Shown: in pieces, positions 20,431 to 32,000 of the stretch
How positions within the stretch are numbered: position 1 is the stretch's first letter
How the letters are laid out: each line of letters begins with the position of its first letter
NCBI GenBank assembly: GCA_032158295.1
Contig: JASTWB010000034.1
Span: forward strand, 1-64,000
Direction of reading: 5' to 3'
Origin: Pycnopodia helianthoides
Taxonomy: Eukaryota > Echinodermata > Asteroidea > Forcipulatida > Asteriidae
Length of the DNA: 64,000 nucleotides
Notes under the pieces: model-generated
What the model saw: the letters and a program-made list of their open reading frames with translations, nothing else
What the model was told of the DNA's origin: nothing
The model's database searches: none
Made by a program: the position numbers and the translations under genes

Positions 20431-22523
20431 TGGTCGGTGGCTTTTTTTGTTCTCATGTTGGTCAACAAAGTGTGACGAGGTATGTTGAGGGCTCTGTTGA
20501 TGGCAAGTTGGACCCTGCGTTCGCTGTGGCCCCTTGAAACAAGGTGTTTCCTTAGGTCGGATGAACGACTTTTGTACAAGGTATCTGTGGAACAGATACG
20601 CCTTATACGTAATGCCTGACTGTAAGCAATTGCCTTCTTACAGTGACTAGGGTGGCAACTGTTGGAGAGAAGATACTGGTGAGTGTCAGTGGGTTTGCTG
20701 TATACATCCGTAATAATGCCATTAGGGGATTTAGTTACGGTTACATCTAGAAAGTTCACACTTGTGAGAGAGCATTCAGTAGTGAACTTTATGGTGGGGT
20801 GGAATGAGTTTATATGGTCGATAAACTCATCCAAGCTGTCTTGACCACCACACCATATGGAGAAAATATCATCGATAAATCTCCACCAAACTAGTGGGCG
20901 GTTGGGGGCAGAGGACAGGAGTCTGTCCTCTAAGTCAGACATGAATAGGTTGGCATATGAGGGTGCCATTTTAGTACCCATTGCGGTACCCTGTACCTGT
21001 ACAAAATGTCTGTCAGTAAATGAAAAATTGTTCTTAGTGAGAATGTGGCTGATGAGTTCCTTAATCTCTCTCACTGAGGGGCGGGATTGTCTATTGGCCC
21101 TGAGAGCAGAGACACAAGCACTCATGCCTTCATTATGGGGTATGTTAGTATACAGTGATGAAACATCCAGAGTAACCAGAATAGCAGAGTCAGGTATTTG
21201 ATGTTTGACTTCCTCTAGTTTATGGAGGAAGTCTGTGGTATCCTTTATGAAGGACGGGATGCGGGAGACTAAGGGGTTGAGGAAACTATCGACAAACTCA
21301 GAAATGCGTTCTGTGGGGCTACCATTACCAGATACAATGGGTCGACCCGGGTTGTTGGGCTTGTGTATCTTGGATAGAAGGTAGAAGCGTGCTGTACGGG
21401 GGTCCTGTGGGAGGAGATAGTTAAACGTATCTTTCTCGATACCGTTGGCATTGTGAATTTTAACCAGAGTGTCACTGATTTGTTTGGAAAACGATTGAGT
21501 AGGGTCAGTGTCACATTCAATATAATGATCAGTGTTGCTGAGCTGTCTGAGGCCCTCAGCTATATAGTCATGTGTGTTCATGACTACAACTGCGGACCCC
21601 TTGTCAACTCGTTTAATCACTATGTCTGGTGATTGGCGGAGCTGTGTTAGGGCGTGGCGTTCATCTTGGGGGAGGTTATTGGGTGTCGAGGTGTTGGGGA
21701 CCTTAAGAACCTCAGAGTTGACTGAATTGATGTAAGCGTCTAGAGCTACATCTCGGTTCTTAGGGGGTACCCAACTACTCTTTTCCTTGAAGCGGTTGCG
21801 GGTGGGTTGGATCTCAACAGATGACTCGTCATCTGTGGATGGCTCTACATGAAAATATTCACGTAGGCGTAACCTACGGTTGAATTGGGCCATGTCCTGT
21901 TGGAAAGACAGTTGGTTAGGTTCTCTAGGTGTGGGGCAAAACTTGAGGCCCCTTGAAAGGAGTTTAACCTGTGGGTCGGTTAAGACTTTGTCAGACAGAT
22001 TGACTACTGTACGTGTTGTATCTGGCGACCTTTCAAGGGGGTGAGTAAGAGTTGGCCTCTTGCTGTGGAAACGTCTATGAATGTATTTCTTATGGTTAGC
22101 TTGGACATTCATGCATTTCTTGTTCTGTTTGTCCGTTAGGGTGGACCGTAGGTGGTTGACATTAGATCGTAGGATATCATGTAAATGTTCGTACTCTTGA
22201 TTGGAGCATGACTCTTGGAGTTGAGATTCAGTCTCTGTTTTCTCAAGTAACTGGTTATCAATGTATTGTTGGCATTGATCTTCCAGTAACCTGAGCAGAT
22301 GGAAAGACGTGTTAGTGAGTGTCTTATTCCATTTCTTCAAAAATGAGGGTTCAAGGTTCCCAAAGGAAGGGGCACACTTGATCTGGAGCCCTTTAGGGAT
22401 GATCCGGGATAAACGATAAAAACGGTAGTTATCAAGATGTGACAAGTATATATATATTATAAGTGAATCAGGTACAACAAAATAAAAGAAAGAAAAGAAA
22501 AAAAATACACAAACAAGATACAC
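20397..22523 (-). CDS. Penelope-type reverse transcriptase
   Basis: A 708-codon frame. Conserved blocks are visible: YLLSKIHKP and GRPIVSGNGSPTE, LDVSSLYTNIPH (first catalytic Asp region), QGTAMGTKMAPSYANLF, and the catalytic RFIDDIFSIW near codon 548, followed by NFLDVTV. These are diagnostic for the Penelope/telomerase-related class. The first 30 or so residues are hydrophobic, low-complexity and probably untranslated leader; the conserved part starts near codon 32. The frame ends early (20,397) because of the shift in the A-run. Confidence 0.88.
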   Translation of the reverse strand: MYLVCVFFFFSFFYFVVPDSLIIYIYLSHLDNYRFYRLSRIIPKGLQIKCAPSFGNLEPSFLKKWNKTLTNTSFHLLRLLEDQCQQYIDNQLLEKTETESQLQESCSNQEYEHLHDILRSNVNHLRSTLTDKQNKKCMNVQANHKKYIHRRFHSKRPTLTHPLERSPDTTRTVVNLSDKVLTDPQVKLLSRGLKFCPTPREPNQLSFQQDMAQFNRRLRLREYFHVEPSTDDESSVEIQPTRNRFKEKSSWVPPKNRDVALDAYINSVNSEVLKVPNTSTPNNLPQDERHALTQLRQSPDIVIKRVDKGSAVVVMNTHDYIAEGLRQLSNTDHYIECDTDPTQSFSKQISDTLVKIHNANGIEKDTFNYLLPQDPRTARFYLLSKIHKPNNPGRPIVSGNGSPTERISEFVDSFLNPLVSRIPSFIKDTTDFLHKLEEVKHQIPDSAILVTLDVSSLYTNIPHNEGMSACVSALRANRQSRPSVREIKELISHILTKNNFSFTDRHFVQVQGTAMGTKMAPSYANLFMSDLEDRLLSSAPNRPLVWWRFIDDIFSIWCGGQDSLDEFIDHINSFHPTIKFTTECSLTSVNFLDVTVTKSPNGIITDVYSKPTDTHQYLLSNSCHPSHCKKAIAYSQALRIRRICSTDTLYKSRSSDLRKHLVSRGHSERRVQLAINRALNIPRHTLLTNMRTKKATDQESCPSHHLPP

Positions 22524-22744
22524 ACGCTTGAACCAAGATTTGATAGATAAATCTTAAATCTCGTTGGCAGGGGTCTGGTTGTACACATCTTAAGATTACA
22601 GTTTTTATACTTTTGTATAACCTTGACAGCCCTGTTTATTTCGTAATCATTGTGTATATGTCTAAAGATTTAAAATAACTGTATATTCAAAATCAAACAT
22701 TAGTAAGCCGCACTGAACTATCTAACTACGCATTACGTTAACAC

Positions 22745-23115
22745 ACGACGGTATGGAAATATAATGCAAAAAATAAAGTTTTAACTACGCGTCGAGCTAA
22801 AACACAAATAATAGCTTACATGTTGATAGAGTAATTACAGAATCATTTTCATTATCGATATAGCTGTTACAGCAATGACATCATTAAAGATTGAAACACA
22901 TCTTTTTAAAATGACGGTATGGAAATATAATGCAAAATAAAGTTTTAACTACGCGTCGAGCTAAGACACAAATAATAGCTTACATATCTTTTTAAAATGA
23001 CGGTATGGAAATATAATGCAAAATAAAAAGTTTTAACTACGCGTCGAGCTAAAACACAAATAATAGCTTACATATCTTTTTTAAATGACGGTATGGAAGT
23101 ATAATGCAAAAGATA
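22745..23115. repeat. ~87-bp tandem repeat, four copies
   Basis: gacggtatggaaatataatgc begins near 22,747, 22,913, 22,999 and 23,087, each followed (where complete) by 'ttaactacgcgtcgagct'. The period is 86-88 bases; the first interval is longer because of extra sequence. The array sits just upstream of the Penelope element. Confidence 0.85.
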
Positions 23116-23962
23116 ATAGTTTCTTACCTCATCCCTCGCAGCTCTTCCTTGTAGATGCGGAGGTGTCTCTGGAACAAACATAGGGTCGGAGTCCGATAAA
23201 GAACTTCAGTCAAGTTAATTGGTGACAACACTAACGTTGGGTAGGGGGGGGGGGTCGTTATGAAGAACTTCAGTCAAGTTAATTGGTGATAACACCGACG
23301 TCTGGTCGTTATGAAAAACCTGACCAGAGGGTAAAAGTATTATTATTATTATTATTTAATAATGATGACCGTGTCCATGACATAACCAGGTTAACTTTTG
23401 TCACGTTGTAAAACATTATTTTCATGCATCTGATAGTTTTAGTTGCTACAAAAGCTCATGCAGATATTTATGTAATACTAGTAAGTTATTAAAGCACTAC
23501 ATTATATTTTCCTCTTTACGTTGTAAACATATCTTTGTTTACGTCAAGACTCGTCAAGACTTGTCCGTGACGTCACTTTATCTGCAGATTGATCTTGTTG
23601 ACTCCTGTATTTGGAAGGTAAATCACACGCAGGGGTCCTAATCTTACAGTTGTTTTTTACTTCAATCAACTGTTCCTTATATTTATTCGTTTGTAACTTG
23701 ATCCGTTGCGTGGTCGTGACTTTCCCTCACTTCGTGGTAACTTTATGCAGGGCAGGTCACCTTACGTTCCTTCCAAAAAGGATCCTCAGCAATAACGGCT
23801 TCAGACCCTTTTGTTCCTCATTTCCATTCATCCTACACTGTCCGTACACACTTGTACGTGTGTGATCACTCAACCGAAAACACCTATTATACTGCGCGCT
23901 ATAACCACACTACACAAGATGGTCTTGGAAGGGGAGGGAAAAGAGGGAGTGGCATGAAGGGA
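23116..23962. other. no gene recognised
   Basis: Contains two copies of 'gaagaacttcagtcaagtt' around 23,200 and 23,264, with 'aacaccgacg'-type tails, and a short (TTA)n run near 23,339-23,356. No protein family is seen. Confidence 0.5.
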
Positions 23963-24079
23963 GGATGGAGAGGGAGGCAGAGGGTCTTGGAGGGAGGGTC
24001 AAATGGGAGGGATGTAAGGTGGATGGAGAGGGAGGCAGAGGGTCTTGGAGGGAGGGTCAAATGGGAGGGATGTAAGGAG
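23963..24079. repeat. 58-bp purine-rich tandem duplication
   Basis: ggatggagagggaggcagag starts at 23,963 and 24,021, followed each time by 'ggtcttggagggaggg'. The strand is almost pure purine, so the open frames over it on both strands are composition artefacts. Confidence 0.85.
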
Positions 24080-24287
24080 GAAAGAGGGAGGGGAGGGATT
24101 TGGGAGGGAGAGGGGAGGTTTTGGGGTATGAAACGCCCCTCCCATACTACTGAAAAGGTTGGCAAATTCTTTGTTTGTTTTTTCCTTCAAAGCAAAATGA
24201 AACAAGTTGAAGTAACCTTATCAAGTTAGTCTGGTTGTGTCTACTGATGACAACTTTAATACAAAACAACTAAGACCAGGGGTCGAT

Positions 24288-24480
24288 TTCACAAAGAGTT
24301 AGGACTTGTCTTATCTCGAGTTAGGACGAGTAACTCGTCCTAACTTGGGAAGCGTCCTAGGAATGATTTTACAAAAGGTAGGAAGGGTTCCACGTGTCCC
24401 AATTACCTTGGAAACGGCCCGGAACCCGTCCTAACTTAGGACGGGTACGAGGGTCGTCCTAGCGGATGATTTTGCGTTAG
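24288..24480. mobile_element. MITE-like 'gttaggac' repeat with palindrome
   Basis: Contains several copies of gttaggac or its complement. It also has a perfect palindrome: agttaggacgagt (24,319-24,331), one base, then its reverse complement (24,333-24,345). The leading phrase 'gtcgatttcacaaag' is one I associate with a common interspersed repeat of marine deuterostomes. Borders are uncertain. Confidence 0.45.
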
Positions 24481-24689
24481 TTGTACGTTAACGCTACGAC
24501 GTTGCTTGTTACAATAATGGCGCTGCTACTGTAGGCTGACCACGAATAGAGACGGGAGCTATGAGAAAGCCTCTTCAGTGGCAGACAGAATCCGTAAGAT
24601 AGTCTGAACTAGATGAGGAAATCGTACTCAAGATTTACGAGGCAGGGGATACCGCCAGACAGGGTTGGTAGACAACTAAAGCATGAAAC

Positions 24690-24826
24690 ACGGGTAGGGC
24701 CAATGATTTTCTGCGATCGCGCCCTGAACCCCACCGGGGCTTCGCCCCTGGACCCCACTCATTTTTTGTCTTCCCTCTAATCACCGTTGAGCCTCCCGGT
24801 AAAAAAATCCTGGATCCGCCCCTGCC
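24690..24826. mobile_element. terminal fragment of a hAT-like element
   Basis: The stretch ends with aatcctggatccgcccctg, the reverse complement of a CAGGGGCGGATCCAGGAT end typical of hAT-type elements. It is preceded by GC-rich 'ccggggcttcgcccctgg'. The opposite end was not found, so this is a fragment. Confidence 0.4.
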
Positions 24827-25775
24827 CCCCCACTTTTAAATACCTTCTGGCGGGCCTGAATAAACGCTCGCGTACGCATGTAAGCGGCCACCCAGTGTAC
24901 GTTCTCAGTGCGCTATCAGACTGCTATTTGATACAGTAGCAGAGAACATTGTATTTTGCCAAGAAAACCTTTCTCGGACGTAACCCCTTGAAGTGTAACT
25001 TTTGAAATATCCAAGGTTTATTCAAAGATGGTGTACAATATGGTGAAAATGTAATGCTCCCACCCCCACCCACCTCGAAGGGAAAAAACGACGAAAAAAA
25101 CACACCAAACAAACAAACAAACAAACACCCCAACACAATGCAGTCATTGCGCACATAATTTGAAAACAAGTTTTGTACAAAAAAGTCTCTTGCGATTTAC
25201 TTAAAATTTCGAGCGATAAGTACTTCAACAAAACAAAATTTACAGGGGGTTAACTAATTTCTCAAAGTGCTGAAAAGGCACAAAATTTCACTAATTTTCT
25301 GTTAATCTCGGTCATTGATATAAAATAAGGGGGGATTTTAAATAGAGTTCAAACATTCAAGGGGTACAGTAATGACACATGATATCAGAAGAAATTTTTT
25401 AATAGACACTGGATATTCTGCTGGAAATAGATCAACTGATGAAAGGGAAGCATGTGTACTGTATTAAAGAATCCTAGAGATATACTTCAGGATGGAAAAT
25501 CATGACCATGAGAACAAGGATAGTTACAATGATGACACCTTGATCAGATAATTTGAAAGATTTGGAAGTGCTGTGGCACCACAACAAACTGTTTGATAGA
25601 GCGTTGAAATCAGGCAAAATGGAAGTAAACTTAGTATGAACTATGAAGACAGTGGACACTGCAAAAACTAATGAACATTAACTCTTCTTCTTTTGGAAAT
25701 TGCAAAAATATGTAAATGTAAAACAACAATTCCAACTGGGCATAAGTCAATTTTGTCTATGGGAGTTTCAAACTA
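24827..25775. other. no gene recognised
   Basis: AT-rich sequence with a short (CAAA)n run near 25,103-25,128. Nothing further is supportable. Confidence 0.5.
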
Positions 25776-25783
25776 TTGGACGT

Positions 25784-25808
25784 CAGTGTTTTAGTCGAGA
25801 CCTGGGAG

Positions 25809-25841
<33 letters not shown>

Positions 25842-27276
25842 TGGAGGTCCGAGACCAAGACCGAGACCTTTTGGTCCGAGACCGAGACCGAAACCTCGAG
25901 ACCACATGTGTAAATTACATACATGTAATAAAATTTGACACATAATAAATTAAATGAAAGTCTCTTATTGATGTAAAACAAGCTGAATATGTCTTTTGCT
26001 GTTGTTAAAAATGTCCGTAAATTTACGGAGTCTGTAAAGTGAAAAATTCTGTATTTTCTCTGTAATTTTACGGATTTTCCATAAATGTAAATATTAATTA
26101 TGCTAATTAGGGTAATTACAATCAACCACATTTAGCCAAACACCTAAACATAACATAGTACATGTAAGAATATTTCACTTTACGGAGTTTTGTGTACTTG
26201 TTTTACAACAATACTGTACTGGATATTACAATATTTATCAACAATCAAATATAATAAGTTTGTTCTGTCGGATTCAGGAATGTGCCAAAACAGTTGTTTT
26301 TTGTATAGGTACCTGTCCATTTACAGAATATCTTCATTGCACTTCAGAAACATCAACATGGACAGTATCTCTGCGGACAAACTTGCATTGTCAATGGGGG
26401 TGTTCTTGATCATAATGTAAAAACGTTACATTTTGTCCACTTTCATGAATATCATATACAAAAGTGAAACTAAGATATGGCTTAATCAGTGTTATAATTG
26501 ACATTCAATTTGTAGTTTACTGAGAATCATGAGCAATGAAATCAATTTGAATAATGTTAATTTGTGTTCTTTACTTGGCCTTGGCTTTATGGGCCCAACT
26601 TAAAATGAATAGTGAATACTGAACTTGTCCCCGATTATCCGTGATTCGATTTGTCGTTGAGCAGAAAATGCAAACTGCAGGATGTTTCTTGTTACCTGCT
26701 TTGGCGTCCATGATCTGTTTATGATTCTTACAACCAAATCTTATCACAGCAGAATTACTGGACATCTTGTGATAATCGTTTAAAAAAAAAAGTGAAAACT
26801 TTATTTTATCGTGGTACTCTAGCGAACTTGAACTGTAGTGTATGCACCTGTTTGCACCATGCGCAATGCATCTGTTTACCTTTCACAACGAGTAGTGCGT
26901 GTTTTGGTCATAGCTAGAAACTCGCTCCCAATTTGTATCGAACTCATGATGGGTAAAGCCGATGGCACAAGCACACACATGGCACTATGTACATGTACAT
27001 GCGATGCGTGCAAGCTCACACAACCACAAGCGAGGTTGTCTGTACAAACTGCAAGTTTTCTTAAACTATTTGCTATCTGTTTATCGTGATAAAGGATCGT
27101 GAAGGAATATGAATAAATCAAATAAATTTGCATATTTTGCTGGTCTCGAAGTGAGACCAGGCAAATATTCGAGACCGGAAGGGTCCGAGACCGAGACCAA
27201 GACCGAGACCACAGGGTATCAAGACCGAGACCGAGACCGAGACCAGCAAAAAGTGGTCTCGAGACCGGTCTCACTG
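25784..27276. mobile_element. hAT-type element, 1,493 bp, with perfect 8-bp TSD
   Basis: ttggacgt stands directly outside both ends (25,776-25,783 and 27,277-27,284). The element begins CAGTG and ends CACTG, the usual hAT termini. Subterminal regions at both ends are built of repeated cgagac hexamers (about 25,808-25,903 and 27,187-27,262), which may serve as transposase-binding sites. Inside there is only one plausible coding fragment (26,571-26,765, minus). It is probably a non-autonomous deletion derivative. It sits exactly at the end of the neighbouring tyrosine-recombinase gene. Confidence 0.85.
26571..26765 (-). CDS. possible zinc-finger remnant inside the hAT element
   Basis: A 64-residue frame with an ATG start and a short Cys pair (AVCIFC) after a basic stretch (GCKNHKQIMDAKAGNKK). 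The position and the C-x2-C pair would fit the start of a BED-finger hAT transposase. The rest of the domain is absent. Low confidence. Confidence 0.3.
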   Translation of the reverse strand: MSSNSAVIRFGCKNHKQIMDAKAGNKKHPAVCIFCSTTNRITDNRGQVQYSLFILSWAHKAKAK

Positions 27277-28583
27277 TTGGACGTCAAGTTCCAGTCGTTT
27301 CAATTTTGCTTTTTCCTTGAGGTTCATATTATGTATTTTATTTCTCAACTCTGTCCATGACTTGCCCTCAACAAGTGTTCCCCCTCTTTTCAAAAGGAGC
27401 AAGCACAGAGTCTTTCCTGGCACTCTTTTTGACCTTAACAATGTCCGCACCTCCTTTTGACCAAGAATAAATTGTTCTTGTTCTTTTGTCCATTTGCAAT
27501 ATTTTCTGAGATTTTGGGGTTCCCACTTTTTGAAATCGATGCCCAAGGTTTTAGATAGGGTTTTTTCTTTGGTTGTCCACGTCCACGTGAGTGTCTACTA
27601 TTGTCATCTTCCATTTCCTGATCTATACAGTCCAGTTCACCTTCCATTGCATCGTCTTCATGGTCCGAGTCATCTTCACTGTCACTTTCCTCGTAGGTAG
27701 GAGGTAGTGACTCGTCCATTGATAGACTCACCTCTTCAAGTGTCTTACCCTTAAATTGAGACGTTTTCCCTTCCTGAGCAAGGTTCAACAACTTGCTCAT
27801 TTTAGCAAGAAGGAGTGTTTCCATCGGAAGCCGATAATATTCACGATGAACTGTCACATCATGGCCCATGTGGTTAGCCAGTTGCTCAAGTTCATTGTCT
27901 TTCAGGTCCAATAGTTGGGAAAGTGTTGCCAGGTGCTTTCGTAGTTTAGTGCACCCGGCATTTTCTGGATGTTTTAGTTTAGGTGTTGCCACAGATGCAA
28001 GTTGGGCCATCACCTGGTATGCCCTGATGGGAGTGGAGGCACTGTCACTCTCTCTTGAAAACATATACAGTTTGCCTGCATTGTGCTCGGCAAGAAGTTC
28101 CATACTCTCCTTTAAGTGGGGAGGGAGTAGTATTGGAACTCCTCTTCCTCTTTTGCCCCTTACCATAATGAGGGTAAGTCTCTTGAGAGCTATTCTCTCA
28201 GGGGCAGTGAGGGACTTTCTTACTTCATCATGGACTGGTGTTTTGTTTGCAATACTGTCCATGTAGTGTTTAACAGTAAGGAGTTCAACTTCCTTTGGAC
28301 GTCTCCTGTTGTACAGAATGACCTGAGCTAATGTGACTCTTGCCAGTTCTATGTACGTAGCATCGGAGATTCCTACTGCTTTCAAGCTTTCTTCGCTACG
28401 CTTTAAGAAAGCATTGAATTTAACGCAGTCCTCAGTTAGAGGGAGAATCTTGGGAGATTTCCAGGATCTCTCTTGCTGTTGATGGCGAGCCCCTGCAGAT
28501 ACATGAATTTTCCACTCTGTTCTCAACAGATGCAAAAAGTCATCTACCATGGACACATTATCACGACTTTGTTGTCCATCCAT
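27277..28583 (-). pseudogene. tyrosine recombinase-like protein of transposon origin
   Basis: The 382-codon frame (28,583-27,435) shows a full tyrosine-recombinase catalytic set: an RRRPKEVELL box (first Arg, about residue 95), the beta-hairpin Lys loop VRGKRGRGVPILLP, TKLRKHLAT (Arg 215), MGHD (His 241) and HREYYRL (Tyr 249/250). An acidic segment follows. A second frame (27,546-27,271), offset by one base after an A-run near 27,560, continues with a Myb/SANT-like tail (WTKEQEQFIL, then GKSWTELRNKI). Proteins of this plan are abundant and uncharacterised in marine invertebrates and fish and resemble Crypton-type recombinases. The ancestral stop lay at the hAT insertion point. The start is uncertain; an upstream acceptor near 28,806 may add residues. 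Confidence 0.7.
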
Positions 28584-28925
28584 ACCGCTGTTTTATTTAC
28601 GGGGTTAGTGCCCTCTCTTCCTCTCTTTGTGTTCAAGAACACCTGGGTACCTGTCTTAATAAACAGGTGTTGTTTGATATTTTTTTGCCAGATTTCCTTC
28701 GAGGGACTTGGTACGCGGTTTTCTCTCATTATGTCGGAAAGTTTACTGAGATTGAAGGCAATCCCTGAATCTCCATTCTTTAACTGGACGGTCGGATTTA
28801 TGGCTGTAAGAAGATGATATTGAAACAATAAATAAACAGTAATGCTTTTTAAATCTTGTTGTGAATAGAAAGTAACTGTAGTAGTTGGAAATTGTAAACT
28901 TGCGGGAACCAAATATTTTAAAGTT

Positions 28926-29030
28926 TGTATCATTGGCTCTGGAAAAAGCTGTACGGTTGTGGTCTTGACTTTTCGATCAGTGTGCTCTGATCATCTCCTA
29001 GTTCCATGTTAGAATCTACTGATTTCAGAT
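28926..29030 (-). CDS. candidate upstream exon, unidentified
   Basis: After a minus-strand acceptor (tttcag) the sequence reads DYLKSVDSNMELGDDQSTLI and on to a stop near 28,930. It could be an upstream exon of the recombinase gene, but no donor with matching phase was found. Confidence 0.25.
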
Positions 29031-29040
29031 AGTCCCTGAA

Positions 29041-32000
29041 AAGTTTGATGTATTAACTTGTAAGTTTTGTCATTTTTTTGAGTAATTATTCATTCTCAGA
29101 ACCAGCATGTCATAGTTTGTGTTTTACTTTACGTTAGTGAAGAGTCGAGGCAGTGAATATTTCTGTTTTATCAAAATGAATTTAAAAGTTGCCAGTGCTT
29201 TTCAAGGATTGGATTTCAATATGCACTTTGAAAAAAAGAAAAATACCCCCCTCCCCCCCAAAAACCAACAACAAACAAACAACCCAACAACCTAAACAAA
29301 CAAACAAACAAACAAACAAACAACAAATAAATAACATAATCATGTCTCTTCATCTATATTTATGAACCACACCTTATACACCGTCGTCGTAATTCTTCGT
29401 TCCTCAGTGATATTACCGAAAAATTAAGCTCACCTGTTGCGTAATAAACAGAAGAATTGAGTAATTGAGGTGAACCCTGTCCTCTAGTTCTATGCCGTTC
29501 GTCGCTTCAATCACTCTGCTCCGGTTCTGACTAAGGATGTTCCTTTTATTGTTGACAATCTTCTGGCCTATTCCAATCAACAGTGGCAAACAATGAACTG
29601 CTTCTATACTGGCCTGGTCTCTTATGTCTTCGGCCCTGATTTGTTGCTCCCCGGCACGCCTTTTATTCTAGGTGAATGGCACCACAACAGATCTTTAATC
29701 TGATGTTCTACTTTGTTGTCGGTTGAGTTGACAAGCGGTACGTTTTTGCAAACGAACTCTGGAAACGTGAGGAAAAATATAAATAAGTCTACTCTCTGTG
29801 TGATTGCGGTGTCAATGGAATGACATATTCTAGTGAATCTTCCCTTCGCAAGGCCTCTCATCATCTTCATCTCAGTATGTGCCATGTCCAAAGATGCAGA
29901 GCTATGTGGTTATATGACTGACTGATCTACTCCTCATTGACCTGTCTTTGGTGGATGAGGGAGGAGATGTGGTTACTCAATGTGCTTATCAATATTGATT
30001 GAGAACAATCAAGTACTCTATAACATGTTTTGTATGATCCTTTATCCATGGTTTTGTCTTTGAAAAAATATCAAGCAAATGTGCAAATGATCAGGTGCAG
30101 TTACACATCCCAATATTTGTATTGAAGTATCTTAAACTCTGAAGAAAATGGTACAAACAAATATTTTAAATAATCAAAAGTTTTATCTTGCTTGCCAAAA
30201 CTTTTTTCTTTCTTATTTCAGATGGCTATGATGCTTGTAGAATGAATTGTGTGCACAAGAGTGGTTCTTTGATTGTAAAGCAATGACTGAAAATTTTTAA
30301 CATGAAGTTAATTCAAAACTGTTCCTGTAAATTTCACTTTTCACTGAAAAATGTCCTCTGTAGAAATCCAACTGCAATCCTTTGCCTTATAAAGCAATCC
30401 CATTCCATTATTCATGATTCAAATCACACAGTGTATGCCTTGGCTATGTGGTCTCTCATGGTAGAGGTGCATACACCAGTGCACAGAGAAAGTGGGAGGA
30501 GAGGGGAGTAAATGGAACTTTGTGCGGTTGAGTGGCAAATATAACAAATATGTATGTTTAAATATGACATTTATATTTTAAGTGACACTGTTATGGCATT
30601 CCATAGATAAAACAAAATGCAAACATTATTAAGAAGTGAAGTTGTTCATTTTCCCCAGCAAGAATGAACCACTTTGAAAACTTCAAGTTGCTGTGAGATT
30701 GTAAGTTTTTAATCAGGCCCCAGGGTAATTTCAATAATTCGCTGACATTTTTACTTTAATGTGAGTGCAATGAAAAAGAAACAAATGTTATCCTTGCAAT
30801 CAGAACCAGGATGAAAAGTTATACAAATCTCTTAGTAAACAATGAAAATGTGCAAAGATGAATGAGTAAAAGTAACAAAGGTTATCCTTGCTGTTAAAAC
30901 CGGGAAGAACATTTTCAAAAATCTCTGAGAGAACATTGGAAAAGTGCAAAATTGAATCTAAATTCTGCCTGCAGTGATGTGAGTTACTGCCACTGAATTA
31001 TCAAATGGTGTATATGATGGATTTGGTTGTGACTTACTGGACTGAACCAACTGCTCAACAAGCTCAGTACAGCTTTCTTAACTGAGATTGCAGATTCAAG
31101 TTATCTGAAGAGTCATTTCTCTGTTATGGTCAAGACAAGAACTCCTTGTATAGACTACTGTGAGCAATAAGGAATTAATAATCAAGAGGATACTGACCAG
31201 GATTCATCATGGATGAACCGTCTGATGCATCAAGAGAACTCAATCATGTCAATGAACTGCAGGAGTTTTTGAAGCGTCAGGAAGGATTTTCTTCTCATCA
31301 CTCACTGTGACAGTGAACTGAGGAACTTTATTGTATGAGCTGGTGATATGTCCTGTGCTATGTAAAAAACTTTACTGGAGTGTGCAGTAGGAAAGACTAA
31401 GAGTTAGTCCTTGAAGGGTCCTCCATGATGAGACACTCACTATGTTCAGTTACATCTATCAGCTACTGCCAGAACACCACAAATCACTGCACATCAAATC
31501 CTACTGATGACCACATCTTACTGATGAGTGTGAAATGTAGTTAACTGCTTGATACCTGTTGCAGTATAGCTGAGTCAGCCGAACCAATTGTCACAGGTTT
31601 GTATACAGCTTAATATCCATGGATTTTCAGTATCGCCATGCAGTGTTGCCAACATAGCTTCCCATGCACTGTCTCCACAACTCATGTTAAAGCAGTCACA
31701 GTCCAAATGAGAACATCAGCATCAGTCAAACAGTTACAGACCAACCATCGAATAGTGTTGAAACTTTCACAACTACAATGACTTGATGGATGAACTCCAA
31801 TTCAGAAGTAAAGTGTACATACCAAAGAAGTTTCATTCACAGTGAACTGCTGTTTACATACATGTATCACCCTGAGAACAATGTCAGTGCAACACCATTA
31901 AAGTTAGGGATGCAGTTTTCTGGAAACTTCATCTTCAAGTGGATCTTCGACAGACACCTCAAGTAGACTGGACCAAATGCAATCATTGTAAAAAAAAAAG

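Larger units (their letters stand above)
19170..22460 (-). mobile_element. Penelope-like retroelement, nearly full length
   Basis: Reading on the minus strand, the element has a reverse transcriptase frame, a zinc-finger linker, a GIY-YIG endonuclease and then a 3' region with a hammerhead-like motif close to an (AT)n stretch at about 19,174-19,197. This is the canonical endonuclease-positive Penelope layout. A second hammerhead-like motif at the 5' side was not found, so the upstream pseudo-LTR may be missing. A one-base frameshift separates the two domains. Confidence 0.85.

Noticed and set aside
23852..24229. Gly/Arg/Glu-rich and complementary Pro-rich frames
   Set aside because: Produced by a purine-rich tandem repeat open on both strands.
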